From NCBI GenBank assembly GCA_033439255.1, contig CM065882.1, positions 2,170,001 to 2,234,000 of the forward strand: DNA of 64,000 nt, written 5' to 3'. Numbering within the stretch: position 1 is the stretch's first letter; every line of letters starts with the position of its first letter. This DNA is from Hericium rajendrae. Its lineage: Eukaryota; Basidiomycota; Agaricomycetes; Russulales; Hericiaceae. The notes below the pieces were generated by a model. That model made no database searches. It was not told the origin of the DNA and saw only the letters and a program-made list of their open reading frames with translations. Positions 23,167 through 33,816 of the stretch are shown here, in pieces. The position numbers and the translations under genes were made by a program.

Positions 23167-26100
23167 ATGGACGCCGAAGACCAGACAACCCCCCTTCTGT
23201 CCCCTACCGAGGAAGACGTTTCTCATGTCAAGGTATTCCCGCTGATATTGCATTTGCGAAGGGATGTTACGGTGAGTTCTTGCGATGTAACAGTCGTATA
23301 TTGCTTCTGCATACTCTGATACGGCGATTCAGAGAAACATAGGTTCGTTTCCTGTCATGTTCTGACTATCTCAAAATTCAGATCCTTCGAATTCAGATAG
23401 TGCGTTGAGCTGGGAGTATGTCTGTCATAATGGGTCTAGTCATTCTCCTCACCAGCCTGTAGCCAGCTGACAGCGTCCGATATCAACTTTGCCATCGTTC
23501 GCCCGCTCGTGTTCAAGTATGCTCGTCTGAAAAACCCAGCGGTGATCTATGCCACTCTCGTCGTCCGTTCCCATTTTCTATCAGCTGCAGAGGATGATCT
23601 GGCCTACGCAAGCGTCAGCCTGTCACGGGCCAATCTATGCGAGATCTTGGCCATGAAGCTCGTGAACCACTTCGGGAACAACCAAATACAGCTGGTATCG
23701 GTCTTGACCACGAGCTGGAGTCCTTTGGCTGGCGCTCCTGATTCCGTTGTAGACGAAGTGCGGAGCCTGCTGGGCGGTCGGGATGAGGAGGATGTGAGCG
23801 ATCCCCAGTCCGCACTTGAGGTAAGTACGAGCACAGTTGTTTGGTCGGACAGTTGATCAATGGCTGTCAGATGGCCATTGCGACGCGCGCCAAGGCTTTC
23901 GTTGCTTCGCCTATGGTTCAAACAGTTGTTAATGACATCTATACTGGACGCGTCGTTTACTCGGCTGTCGCAAATAACTCCATAGTAGCAGACAACTACA
24001 AGCAGCGCGCCATTGAAATCTATGACAGCCGCAACGGACCATGGTTGAACCATTACAGGTAAGCGATGTTCCATGCATTCGTCGGCTCACAGCCTCACTT
24101 ATCGCACTTGTCAGACTCCGTGTGCCGAAGTACGGCGCGATCCTCGAGTTTTTGAACTTCGCGATCCTTCTGATCCTGTTCGTGCTCTGTTTATCCTGTA
24201 CGCATCTCCTTTGGTTCAGTTGAACAAAAGAGTTCATTGAGTCCGTCTCCAGATCAGGACACAAAGGCAATCCATCCGTTTGAGATTACGTTCATCATAT
24301 TCGCCACGGCGTTTGCTCTGGGAGAATATACGGCTTCTAAAGAACATGGCTGGGGCAGTAAGTGCGATCTTCGCACTTCCTGTCATTGACCTGCTGATCT
24401 CTCACGGCGTCACTAGTCTATATCGCCAACGTAAGGATGACTCCATGACCTGCATAACGACGCTAAATCCGAAGCATAGATGTGGAACGTCTTTGATACG
24501 ACGTTCGTCGGAATTTTCTTGCTATATCTGATCCTCCGTATACGAGGTCTCGTGACGCACGACCGTGAGCCTCGGACACTTTCAAGTTGGATTTTATCAT
24601 GCTCACAACTGTCGGTCTCAGTTTCTTCGTCGGAATGGGCCTTCGATATTCTTGCCTGTGGAGCATGTATCCTTTTTCCGCGGTATGCTTCTTGCATTGA
24701 CAAAAAGCTCGGTTCTTGTACTGACCTCCGCCAAGACTTGCCTTCTTCTTGGTCTCTAATAATGTCGTGGTCCTGTGAGCGCGTTGCTATCGTATGCTAT
24801 CATCTTAGTTGATATGTTTTGCCCGCAGAGCTCTTCGCGGCATGATAGCGGACTTCTCGTTCTTCATGGGCATTGCCATTATATGCTTCTCTGGCCTGCT
24901 CTTCACGCTCTGGAAACTGGCCTCAGGACGATGGGGGCTCCGATCCATTGCATGGCTTATGGTGCAGATTTGGTTCGGAAATACGTATCTGTCTTTCAAC
25001 CAAGCAGCCTCGTTCCACCCAATCTTCGGGCCTATATTGATGACGGGCTTTGCGGCAATGAGCAATACGTTATTGCTAACAAGTAAAGATTCTACAACTC
25101 CTTTATGTACTTTCAATACTGACACTGATTCATGTAGTTCTGATCTCTATTCTATCCAACACCTTCGCCAGAATAGCTGAGGTATGATTCAATTCAGCCG
25201 AACCTTGATTCATGCGCTGATTGCACCCTATTCAGAATGCAAATCAAGAGGTATGCTCAGGGCACTCTCCCTTTGGTCCAGACCTCTGACGCTCAAATAG
25301 TATCTTTTCCAATTTACGATCAGTACGCTTGAAGGGTTCGTACGTCCGCTTGGTCTTTTCAATCTTGTTTTGAACATTCTCGCAGCATGAAGTCAGACGC
25401 TCTCTTCAGCTACCAGCCTCCATTCAATCTCCTGGCCTTGTTCATTCTATGGCCAGCGAAATACGTCCTATCGCCTCGGGCTCTACATTCCGCCAATGTC
25501 TTTATGATCCGCCTGACCGTGAGTTCTTTTGTCCAATAGAGTCATGAAGTGCATGAATAATCATTATAACCAGTCTTTCCCTGTCCTCATTGCAATCACC
25601 TTATACGAGCGTTATCTCAGAGAGAACTCCTCCCTGCGCCATTCCACACACACAGCCGCTCAAAACATCTACAACTCGCTCCCCAGACCATTGAAGGCGA
25701 TCCCGATCCTTGAGGATATTATGGGCACGGATGCGAGCGACATCTACCAGGCCATGTTTGACGTCGAAATGGACTTGGCCGATGACGACGTGGATCTGTG
25801 CAGCGATGTTGAGGATGAAGACGTCGGCTTGCGCAGCTGGGCGAGCAGAGAACGCGGGAATGGCACGCGCACCCCGCCCAACGAAGAGACCAGCCACCCA
25901 GGCGTATTGCGCACGCCTGAGCGCAATGGACGCCCGAGGCCTACCAGTGTTCCTCGTGACCTTCGAGTAACGTCTCCGCATGGCTCGCCGCGGATGCGCA
26001 AGATTAGCCTTCGACCTTCCCTCACGGAAACGATGCGCGCGAGCAGCGCAGAGGTGCCGACAGTCGGCCCACGGAGCCCGCTCTCGCGCTTGTTTGTGGG

Positions 26101-26347
26101 GCGCATGGAGGCCGAGCCTGCCATACCAGCTGTCGCCACGGAGAAAATGGAGCGAGTGGAGGAGGGTGTCAAACGGATGCAGGAATTGCTCGAGGATGTG
26201 CGCCAGCTGCCCGTCACAAAGCTGAAGGACGAGATGCGAGAGTTGCAGGAACGGCAGTCGCGGATTGAAGGGTTGCTGTTGGTGCTGACGCGTGGAATGC
26301 GGAATGAGGTTGGCAGCCCGCAGTCTGGGCGCCATGATACCCTGTAG
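23167..26347 (+). CDS. YVC1: YVC1/TRPY-type vacuolar cation channel
   Basis: A gene with more than ten introns and a product of roughly 800 aa. The N-terminus MDAEDQTTPLLSP contains a vacuole-sorting-like acidic dileucine. The cytoplasmic domain includes SDINFAIVRPLVFKYARL and the transmembrane part starts near YGAILEFLNFAILLILFVLCL. Further segments are IYIANMWNVFDTTFVGIFLLYL, MIADFSFFMGIAIICFSGLLF and the pore/S6 region WLMVQIWFGNTYLSFNQAASFHPIFGP then LMTGFAAMSNTLLLTILISILSNTFARI, the typical YVC1 layout. The C-terminus is Arg/Ser-rich with a predicted coiled coil (VKRMQELLEDVRQLP to RQSRIEGLLLVL). YVC1 releases Ca2+ from the vacuole and is mechano- and Ca-gated in yeast. The frame is intact. 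Confidence 0.9.
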
Positions 26348-26936
26348 ATTATTGTTACCCGTGCTGCCGGTGAGTCAATTTTGCTTTCATTGACGCTTAT
26401 GCAAACTTAAGTGACGCAGAGCAGTTCGATTTTAATTCGTCGTTATGCATTTCCTTCCATCTGGACACGTACACATTGAATGGACATCTGAGAATCACAT
26501 GCGTGTGGTTCGCATGTCGTCGTGTTTCTATTCGCCGTTGAACCATGCAAATCACTGAGGAAAGGCACGTCTGATTCTTCCTGTGTCTATAGTTCGCCTC
26601 CGTGGTTTGTCGCTTTTCCGTGCTAGTTTGGAATGCTCAATTCACGTGAAAGACCAGTCATTTCATATCCGTGCTAGCTGATGTAAATTTCTGTAGCTTC
26701 CATCTCACGTCCGGTGCATTTTTCCCTCCGCGCACTTGACATGTATATGTAGAATCCAGCCGCTGTCATTGATTGATGCACAATGACTTCATCAAGCGAG
26801 ATGTCCATCTCTTCCATAGGCCTTGCATGTTCTTTGTTCAATTCAGAGGGATTTCACATGGTATGTGCGAGTTAGCTTGTATGTTGCGTATAAATACCAA
26901 CGAAAAGCAGTTCGGCCCATAGGTCGTCCGCTTCAT
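26348..26936. other. Promoter region of the repeat protein
   Basis: Noncoding as far as I can see. A TATA box lies at its right end; no other repeats or genes. Confidence 0.5.
26889..26896 (+). promoter_or_regulatory. TATA box of the repeat protein gene
   Basis: TATAAATA, 48 bp upstream of the chosen start at 26937. The short distance argues for a short leader and supports that start over the upstream in-frame ATG at 26823. Confidence 0.6.
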
Positions 26937-28130
26937 ATGAACGCCCTCAAGCAACTCAACTCCGCAGCTCAGAACGCCGCACAGAACGTCCAACAGGTCG
27001 CTCAGAACGAGCTCAAGAATTTTCCCAATCCCGCTCAGCTTCCCGATCCCCTCCAGCTTTCCGCTGCAGCCCAGGACGCTGTAAAGAACGTCCAGCAGAT
27101 CGCTGAGAATAGCATTCAGAATCTTCCAGTACCCGACCAGCTCTCTACTGCGACCCAGAACGCCGTGCAGAACATCCAGAAGGTCGCCGAGGAACAACTC
27201 AAGAATCTTCCAGCAGATCCCAATCAGCTTTCCTCTGCAGTTCAGAACGCTGTACAGAACGTCCAGCAGGTCGCCGAGAACGGACTCAAGAATCTCCCAG
27301 ATCCCAGTCAGCTGCCCACCAACGTTTTCTCCAGTATTCCCAACGGAATTCCGAGTATCAAGATGACGACTCCTGCTCCAGGCAGCCTCTTCCCAGGGGT
27401 AGGCCAAACACTACGTCTTTGTCTATAGCGACTGATACTCGCGCTTGTTATGGCCAGATTCAGAATCCTTTCATGTCGGGTACGCCGCCCTTCGGTGTCC
27501 CTCCCATTCCACGCCTTCCTCCTGGTACTCAGCTTCCCCGCCTGAGCACGCTGATGGCTTCGGGCGTACCCATCTTCGACCGCCTCCGCAATTTTTGGAA
27601 CGAAGTCAGCGAATTCGCCATGCGCATATTCTACTTTTTCTTCCTCCCGATCAGCTGGTTCTTTACGTTCCTTGACACTTTCTTCGCCATCGGACGGCTC
27701 ATCTTCGTACGTGGCTGGTATATTTCTTGAATCCGCGATTAACCCTCCCGTCTTCGCACTTTAGTTCTCGCCTCTGTCTCTGTTTATCAACATCTGGGAG
27801 ACGCGCCTCCGGGCGTACATACCTTGGCTCCCCAGCCCCGTGGGCATGCTTAACGCTCTCTTCCCCCAGGGTCTCCCAAACTTCCCTTCTTTCGGTGATT
27901 TCGCCAACAACATATACGCCAAAATGCAACCGCCGATTCCCAATTTGCCACTTCCGGACGATTTCTTCAAGGTTCCTCAGTTCGGTCAGCCGGGCGGTCT
28001 TGGTGCCATGCCTAGTCTCCCTAATCTCAATCTCAATGCCAGCGCTGCCAACGCAGCTGGGAGTGGGGAGACTTCTGCCGCTGATCAGCACGCGCAGGAG
28101 GCCTCGTCTGCTGCCGCACCAGCGACGTAA
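26937..28130 (+). CDS. Tandem amphipathic-repeat protein with membrane-like segment, unknown
   Basis: Three exons give about 355 aa. Residues 12-130 hold four tandem copies of a 28-34-residue unit with the pattern QNAVQNVQQVAENxLKNLPxPxQL (starting about 12, 46, 74 and 103). Each is an amphipathic helix closed by a Pro-rich turn. A Pro/Gly linker (GTPPFGVPPIPRLPPGTQLP) follows. Next is an aromatic hydrophobic stretch MRIFYFFFLPISWFFTFLDTFF, likely membrane-inserted or a hairpin, continuing into FSPLSLFINIWETRLRAYIPWL. The C-terminus is Pro/Asn/Ala-rich. There is no signal peptide. Helical repeats plus a hydrophobic hairpin recall lipid-droplet or organelle-surface proteins, but I recognise no family. 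Splice junctions keep the frame and the TATA box is well placed, so I consider the gene real. Confidence 0.75.
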
Positions 28131-28610
28131 GAGGTATCGATAGGTATGGTATAATTCCTCTTCCGCTCCGCTGTTCAGTAGAGCTCATGTGTTATTTTCC
28201 AGGCAGATACTGCATGCGGAATGACATGGGATGGTGTGCGGCCAGCCTTGAGCCCATTCAAGGCTGGCTTTGTGTTGTCAAGGAACCGTCCTTTTTTCTG
28301 CTTCATACATTCGATCTTCAACAAGTTTGATCTTCCTCTTTTGTCTCCGATACTTCTTGAGTCCGGACAGTATCATGATGTGCGATTCTTAGAATGACGA
28401 TGGCTTTCATATATAGCAGCATCCATAGCTCTGATAAATGTCATAGTTAAATTTTGCTTAACAGCGATCCTGGGTTTCTTCATTGCTACGAAGCAACATG
28501 ACTCGAATCTTGCATCATCTTCAGGATGTAAAGCTGCTTTAACGATTGGAGCGGGTACGTAACGAAGATGCTGTAACGATTGCTTCAAGGAGTCTTCAAG
28601 CTTCAATAAT
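28131..28610. other. Intergenic, nothing recognised
   Basis: 3' flank of the repeat protein gene up to the MITE; no gene or RNA recognised. Confidence 0.5.
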
Positions 28611-29022
28611 GGGTGACTTTCCGTGGGCTTTTATTCGCTGCATAGAATAGAATAATTGAGTTCGCCGAGATGCCGACTCTACGCGAGATGAGGAACAGGC
28701 AGATCAGGTTTTGACCCCCTCGAATAAACCTTGCGTAAACGAAAGTCTGTAAGGGGGGTCCGACCCCCCCGAATAGATTCGACAGACCAGAATAAACCGC
28801 ATATGGGAAGGTTTGTTGATACGCGAAGCTACGCGAAGCTACGCGAGCTCGTTTCGTCCTTATATGGCATTCCCTCATCACAATTTGTCCTCTCAATAAA
28901 AGTTTTGTGGTCTATTTCTTTGACGCGACGGAAGAGAGTCAACTGGAATAGGACGGAGTTCTGAATGATTCAACGTCCGTTCTATTGACGACGAATAACA
29001 TTTCGCCCACGGAAAGTCACCC
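28611..29022. mobile_element. MITE-like non-autonomous DNA transposon, copy 2 (412 bp)
   Basis: Perfect 18-bp terminal inverted repeats, GGGTGACTTTCCGTGGGC at 28611-28628 and its complement at 29005-29022; similarity between arms continues inward (TTATTCG, AATAGAA). AAT flanks both ends (28608-28610 and 29023-29025), a 3-bp target duplication. Inside are an 8-bp-arm palindrome, GGGGGGTC-C-GACCCCCC, and three tandem copies of TACGCGAAGC-like units near 28821. There is no ORF of note. The termini match those of the 182-bp element at 481-662, defining a small family; the PIF/Harbinger label is inferred from end sequence and duplication length. Confidence 0.85.
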
Positions 29023-29601
29023 AATGCTTGGAATCGGATGGACTCCGACAAGTGCTCCGGTTCCAGATTCAGCCTCCCACTTCCTTCCAACCTCGTCTCC
29101 GCTCATCGTGACAGTATCGTGACGGACTCACTGCTTTGCATAGACATATTGCAGGGGAGGTATGTGTCATGTTATGTCTACGGTGCAATGCTTGCCTTTC
29201 AGATATCGTGGAGATAGACAGATCACCGGCCCACGTCGAATGTACTTTCATGAATCACCAATCTACGCCGACAGAACTAGACCCAATGGTTTGGCTGCCC
29301 CATACCTTTTACTCGGCAGTCGGTTCTCCTCCAAGCACGGTGGACTACATAAAGGCTCGCTGGTAGTGCCATTTCATTAGATTTCTCCCACCAATCACAA
29401 TCGGTTGTCATGAGAGGCGCAGATTTCGTGTTCTTTCCAAGGCTTCGAGCCATCGTGTTCTGCTGATTTCGAAGTTGTGTAGTAATTGGTACGTCGGCGC
29501 TGTTTGCAAATTTGACTGTTTTCAGTGCTGAGACAAGGCAGGGCGAAATTCTTCCACAGGGCGCGCAAAACTTCGAATAATCCTGCTCCACCCACCGGAA
29601 A
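29023..29601. other. Promoter region of the wax-synthase-like gene
   Basis: No gene recognised between the MITE and the start codon at 29602. Confidence 0.5.
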
Positions 29602-32283
29602 ATGGAGTATCTTTCCCAGTTGCTGTATCCGCTCCTCCCCGATCCACACCAGCGAGTACCTGTCACCGCCAGCGCAACAGTGCCCGTATTCCTCTGCTAT
29701 TACACCCATGCCATACTTGTGCTTTTGGATGTCAAGAAAACGTACTATCTGAAGCGGGGACTATTGCCTTTAACGCTTTGGCTAGCGTGGCGAACAGCAG
29801 TTGATTACGACTTCGCGCGAGGCGTAGCGCCAGCCTTTGGTGTTTCAGATCACCGACGGATGGTTGGTTTCAACTATGGATACATCGTGCGTATCTATCG
29901 ATCGAGACGAATTACGCTCGTTTATCTAACTCGTCAGTACAGATGTTCATGATATTAATTACGCTCCGGTCTATTGAATGGACTTTCACGAACGAGCAAT
30001 TCAGACGATACAGGCTACAGAGGCATGGCACGGCCGGAGAAGCAGTGCCCAAATCACCATCCCCTAGTCCTACGGCTGGACAGCTCCTTCTCGATGCCGT
30101 AGACCTCATATCAAGTCAACGAGGATATGGGTGGTCCTGGGCTAGAGTCCCATTCCACTGCGCGTCGACCCAGATTTTTGGGGAGGGAAAATCGCCAGAA
30201 AGTTTGGTTTTCAACGAATTAATCCTTCCGGACATTTCCGGGACAAAGCGCTTGAAAGTCGCTTGTGGTTCCGAATTTCACCCGCATTATCAAGGCATTG
30301 TGTCCATGGAGGACCACCTGCCTGCACCCCTGCTGCTTCGTTTCATATATATAAAATTGCTTTAAATGCTCAATAAATCGAGAATGCATTGTATTCGACA
30401 TTTGCATAATCGCAGCAGGCAGCGCGCCGCGCGCTAGATACACACGAGGCTTGTAACTATGCTTCTCAGCAAGAAAGGCAAAACAGATGCCCTTTGGGAG
30501 CTGAAATCACAGAGCGCGGTAGAATAAACTCATCAATAGTGATACGATAATAGTACGTCATCGAGGTGGACAACTGGGGAGGGGATCGAGCGAAAGCGAA
30601 GCTGAGATACTGGTTATATGGGTCAGATGCTGGGTATTTCTCGCCCGTTCCTCATCTACAGAGCTATCTGTGAGCACGAAAAACAGCAGTCTCAACAGCC
30701 CACGTACCATGCAGCATGTCCTCCAAATTGCACTCGACAGCACTGGATGATCATCTTGCCCCATCTCCGAAAAACTCTCTGCCGAAACGAGCGCCTGTAT
30801 AACAGGGCGCGCAGATGAGCAGGACGAGCGGCGCGGGACTGCTGAAGGATGGACTTACCAGCCTCGTCCGTATCGTCACCATTTGGCGAGGAGTATTGTT
30901 CTCCCTTGTCTTCCACATGCTGCTTCAATGATAGAGAAGTCAGAAACGTACACGGTATCATAGACACTAGTTATCATACATATGCAGCGACGTTTTGCTG
31001 GATACCCGGCTTCGAGCTGTCCTTCTGCTTCAGCACGCGTACCCTTGATGCCCTTGATCGTGCTAGTTCGGCATTGCTGCAATCTCGAGCGTAATGATTG
31101 TAGATTGTGCGCAGTATTTGGGCCGAGGGGGCTCGTATATCGAGCAAGCCGTACAAGGGCAGTATTGCAGTTTGCTCGAGCTCATGGGTACTGTAGAAAA
31201 GCGGGATCTTTAGTAAAGTATGTGAGTATATAAGTAATCTTTACGAGAGCGAGAAAGATAGCATATAGTCACCTCACATGCGCAGGAGGGGAGGAGGAAG
31301 GGAGGAGGAAAGGATCTAAGTGGCGCAGGCAGGCAGTCGCGACTTAGAGAAATTCGACGCGTCGAAGTCATGTCCCTCATAGTCAGCGATATGACGTGAT
31401 CAAATTCAATTATTGGTCTGAGGACAATCGCCCGATCTCGACCTGACCCGACATTCGCCCGAAAGTCCCTAAAAATTCAAATTTCCCTCCATTATCCTGT
31501 CCTGAAATTTAGGCTCGACGCGCAGTGTTCCCGGAGAGGGCTGATCAGCCCCAGACAATCCTGGACTTAGTCATTGCATGCGCAACAAATGTCTTCATGT
31601 TCGACACCGCACAGTACGTCGTACAGCACTTCTACCCAAATTTGGACATAGCAGAAGGCGACACAATCTTTCATCCCTCCCGGCCTGCATCCGTCCGACT
31701 TGTAGACGTCTTGCTCCCGTGCACTTCGTCTGCCTTCGTCATCTGTGGTGCTATTGATGCCGTCTACTACTTCACGGCCATAATAGCCTGCATCATCCTT
31801 GGCCACACGCCTCGTCAATGGCCACCCATCTCCAATAGACCGTGGCGTTCTACCTCCATCTCTGATTTCTGGGGCTGCGGGTGGCACCAATTTTTCCGAC
31901 ATATCTTCGTGACAATTGGGTGGAAGCCGCTCTACCCCTACTTTGGACGCGTAGGGGGAACTTTCGGCGCTTTCTTTGTATCAGCCGCTCTCCACGATTT
32001 TGGGATGTGGGGCCTTGGTCGCGGTACGGAGTTCTGGTCGGTCGGTGGGTTTTTCTTGATGATGGGCATTGGCGTCATCTTGGAGGGCTTGTGGGAGCAA
32101 CTCATTGGAAGGAAAGTCAAAGGATGGATTGGATGGCTGTGGACTATGATGTGGACTATGTGGTGGGCACAGTTTATGATTGATGCATGGACGAGGAGAG
32201 GGTTCGTTGGGACGGATTTGTTTGCCGAGAGATATAGGCCAGCTAAATTTGTCTTCGACCGCTTGCTCAAGCAATTGCTCTGA
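29602..32283 (+). pseudogene. Wax-synthase-like MBOAT acyltransferase, split by a transposon
   Basis: The 5' part (29602-30155, one intron) encodes MEYLSQLLYPLLP, a membrane segment, GFNYGYI and RSIEWTFTNEQFRRY, ending at RGYGWSWARVPF. The 3' part (31531-32283) resumes with PERADQPQTILDLVIACATN and carries WHQFFRHIFVTIGWKPL and FGAFFVSAALHDFGMWGLGRG. That last block holds the conserved MBOAT His, and further membrane helices follow. These are the features of the wax-synthase/MBOAT_2 family of ER membrane acyltransferases common in Agaricomycetes. Between the halves sits a 1372-bp element plus a 3-bp duplication; removing element and one duplication rejoins the frame exactly. The allele is therefore probably non-functional, unless the element is spliced out imprecisely. 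Substrate is unknown. Confidence 0.88.
30156..31527. mobile_element. CACTA-like non-autonomous DNA transposon (1372 bp) inside the wax-synthase gene
   Basis: Both ends start CACTGCGCGTCGA when read inward (30156-30168 and complement of 31515-31527), with weaker similarity for about 24 further bases. The element is flanked by TTC at 30153-30155 and 31528-31530, a 3-bp target duplication. CACTR termini with 3-bp duplications are the signature of CACTA/CMC (EnSpm) elements. No transposase ORF is present, so it is non-autonomous. A near-end palindrome TTCGACGCGTCGAA lies around 31356. Loss of element plus one TTC restores the host reading frame, which independently fixes the borders to the base. 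Confidence 0.9.
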
Positions 32284-32693
32284 TCCAGTTTCAGTCATGA
32301 TATTTCTTGCTTGATATGCCTATACATACCTGTGTTGCTAGAGATACAAAATGCATCAAATAATGCAGGTTCCGTCCACTGTCCATAGCGTCTGCTCTCA
32401 GTGATGCATCTTGACTCCCTCCGGGTGAGAGCAGCATGCCGTCGGCCCGACGCCTTTTGTCGTACTGAGCTGGCTCGCAAGCCGCTTCTTCGCGGTACTT
32501 TTGCATGTCCTCGGCACCAGAGCGACTGCATTACATAGCTTCTGTGTTCAGAACGTTCAGCAACGGAGACTACTCGGTATCATGAGCTAATCATATCCCC
32601 AGTAGGAACCGGACCAACGGTGACAAAACGGTGATGTCATGATCAAAGCAGGGTACGGAGTTCATATCTATTGCCACTATATCTTCAAACGTT
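32284..32693. other. Intergenic, nothing recognised
   Basis: 3' flank of the wax-synthase-like gene; no further signal. Confidence 0.5.
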
Positions 32694-33171
32694 ATGTATG
32701 GCCTCTTTTCTGCACATGCACTCGCTCAGACTTCGCCGTGACTAGACGATACCCCTCCCCTTCCGGACCGCGAGGCGGAAGTGCGAACCGCCCTCGATCA
32801 ACTCCAAAGCGTAATGGCTGTGTTTGCGCCTGTCTATGCTTTCACCAGTGCGTGTCTCTTATACGATTGCTTCAGGATGCTGAAGTAATTGTTGTGTTGT
32901 GCTTCGGCAGAGGTCCAGCTCGAGAAAGTGCAGCAGGAGCTTCTGGGTCTGAAGTCTGTATGATGTAGCCATGCAGATGCCATCGGCTGCGTGTCAGACA
33001 TTACCCTAACGAACGGTGAGCTTCGCGTCTTTGTGGTCGTCTTGCAATGCTCAATTGTTTTTTTACCCTGAAGGAGGCGCCGACACCGTCTCTGCACGCG
33101 TACGCCGCCTGACGAGCACTATACGGCACAATGGTCCCATATGCAGCGAGAACAATGAGGAATGCGGATAA
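32694..33171 (+). pseudogene. Small helical gene with two in-frame TGA codons, unknown family
   Basis: One frame runs from ATG at 32694 through two GT-AG introns (32848-32910 and one starting near 33016) to a TAA at 33169. Protein-like segments are LDDTPPLPDREAEVRTALDQLQSVMAVFAPVYAFT, KVQLEKVQQELLGLKSV, then CSHADAIGCVSDITLTNGG and VSARVRRLTSTIRHNG, mostly helical. Two TGA codons interrupt it, at 32739-32741 and directly after LGLKSV. Both could arise from CGA by a single C-to-T change, as expected from CpG decay. The intron match argues for a former gene; alternatively a shorter gene starts at the Met of SVMAVF. I recognise no family. Confidence 0.35.
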
Positions 33172-33816
33172 ATTTTCTAGAATCTAGAGGATACACAAGG
33201 AATTGTCGAGACTTCTTTCACAACTTCCAAAATAACTATATAGGTTGCCCTTCTTGTGGCATCTGAATTAAGTATGCCAACGTAGTCAAGATGTAGTTGG
33301 AATAATTTAGACATTTATAACCTCTGAAGACTGGAGATCGCGTGCGTTGTCTAGACACGATACTTTCCGGAAGTAAGACACATTGGTACGAAGATGATCC
33401 CGACATCGAAATTCTCACCAGAGATCTATACTGTATGTCTGAAGCTGAAGCGCTGATCTTCTGGTTATTTAAATAGTGATACTTCGCCTACGATGATCCT
33501 GAGGCTTCCTGCGGCATGAAGGTCGAGACCAGTATCTAATCTGCCCTGGGAGACAGTTTAAAGGGATAGCATGTGTCCGCCGCCCAGCAACTTGACCCAG
33601 CAGGCTCGACCCTCGGAATCTCACACAAATTTCACACCCGAGGAACGCGTCGCGACTTCACGATCGCTCTTTAGTCGCGCCTTTTCCTCACGTCCCCGTA
33701 TCATCCGTATCCTGCTGTGCAAGTTGGAGCAACAGGGAGACTACTTCCCACCGCTGTGTCCCTCTGACGACGAACTTACAACTACAACTTTTCGTGCAAC
33801 GCGCGAGAAACTCTTG
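33172..33816. other. Promoter region of the RAD51D-like gene
   Basis: The frame stays open upstream of 33817 to an ATG at 33571, but that stretch (MCPPPSNLTQQARPSES) does not resemble a RAD51D N-terminus and is treated as leader. Confidence 0.45.

Noticed and set aside
26838-27407. Antisense ORF (189 codons) over the repeat protein
   Set aside because: Its repeats merely mirror the tandem repeat on the plus strand; the plus strand has the TATA box and introns.
30156-31527. The block inside the wax-synthase gene as a very long intron
   Set aside because: Borders are CACTG/CAGTG with a TTC duplication, not GT/AG, and all other introns here are under about 80 bp.
32739-32741. Selenocysteine readthrough at in-frame TGA codons
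   Set aside because: Basidiomycetes are not known to use selenocysteine and no insertion element is evident; C-to-T decay is simpler.
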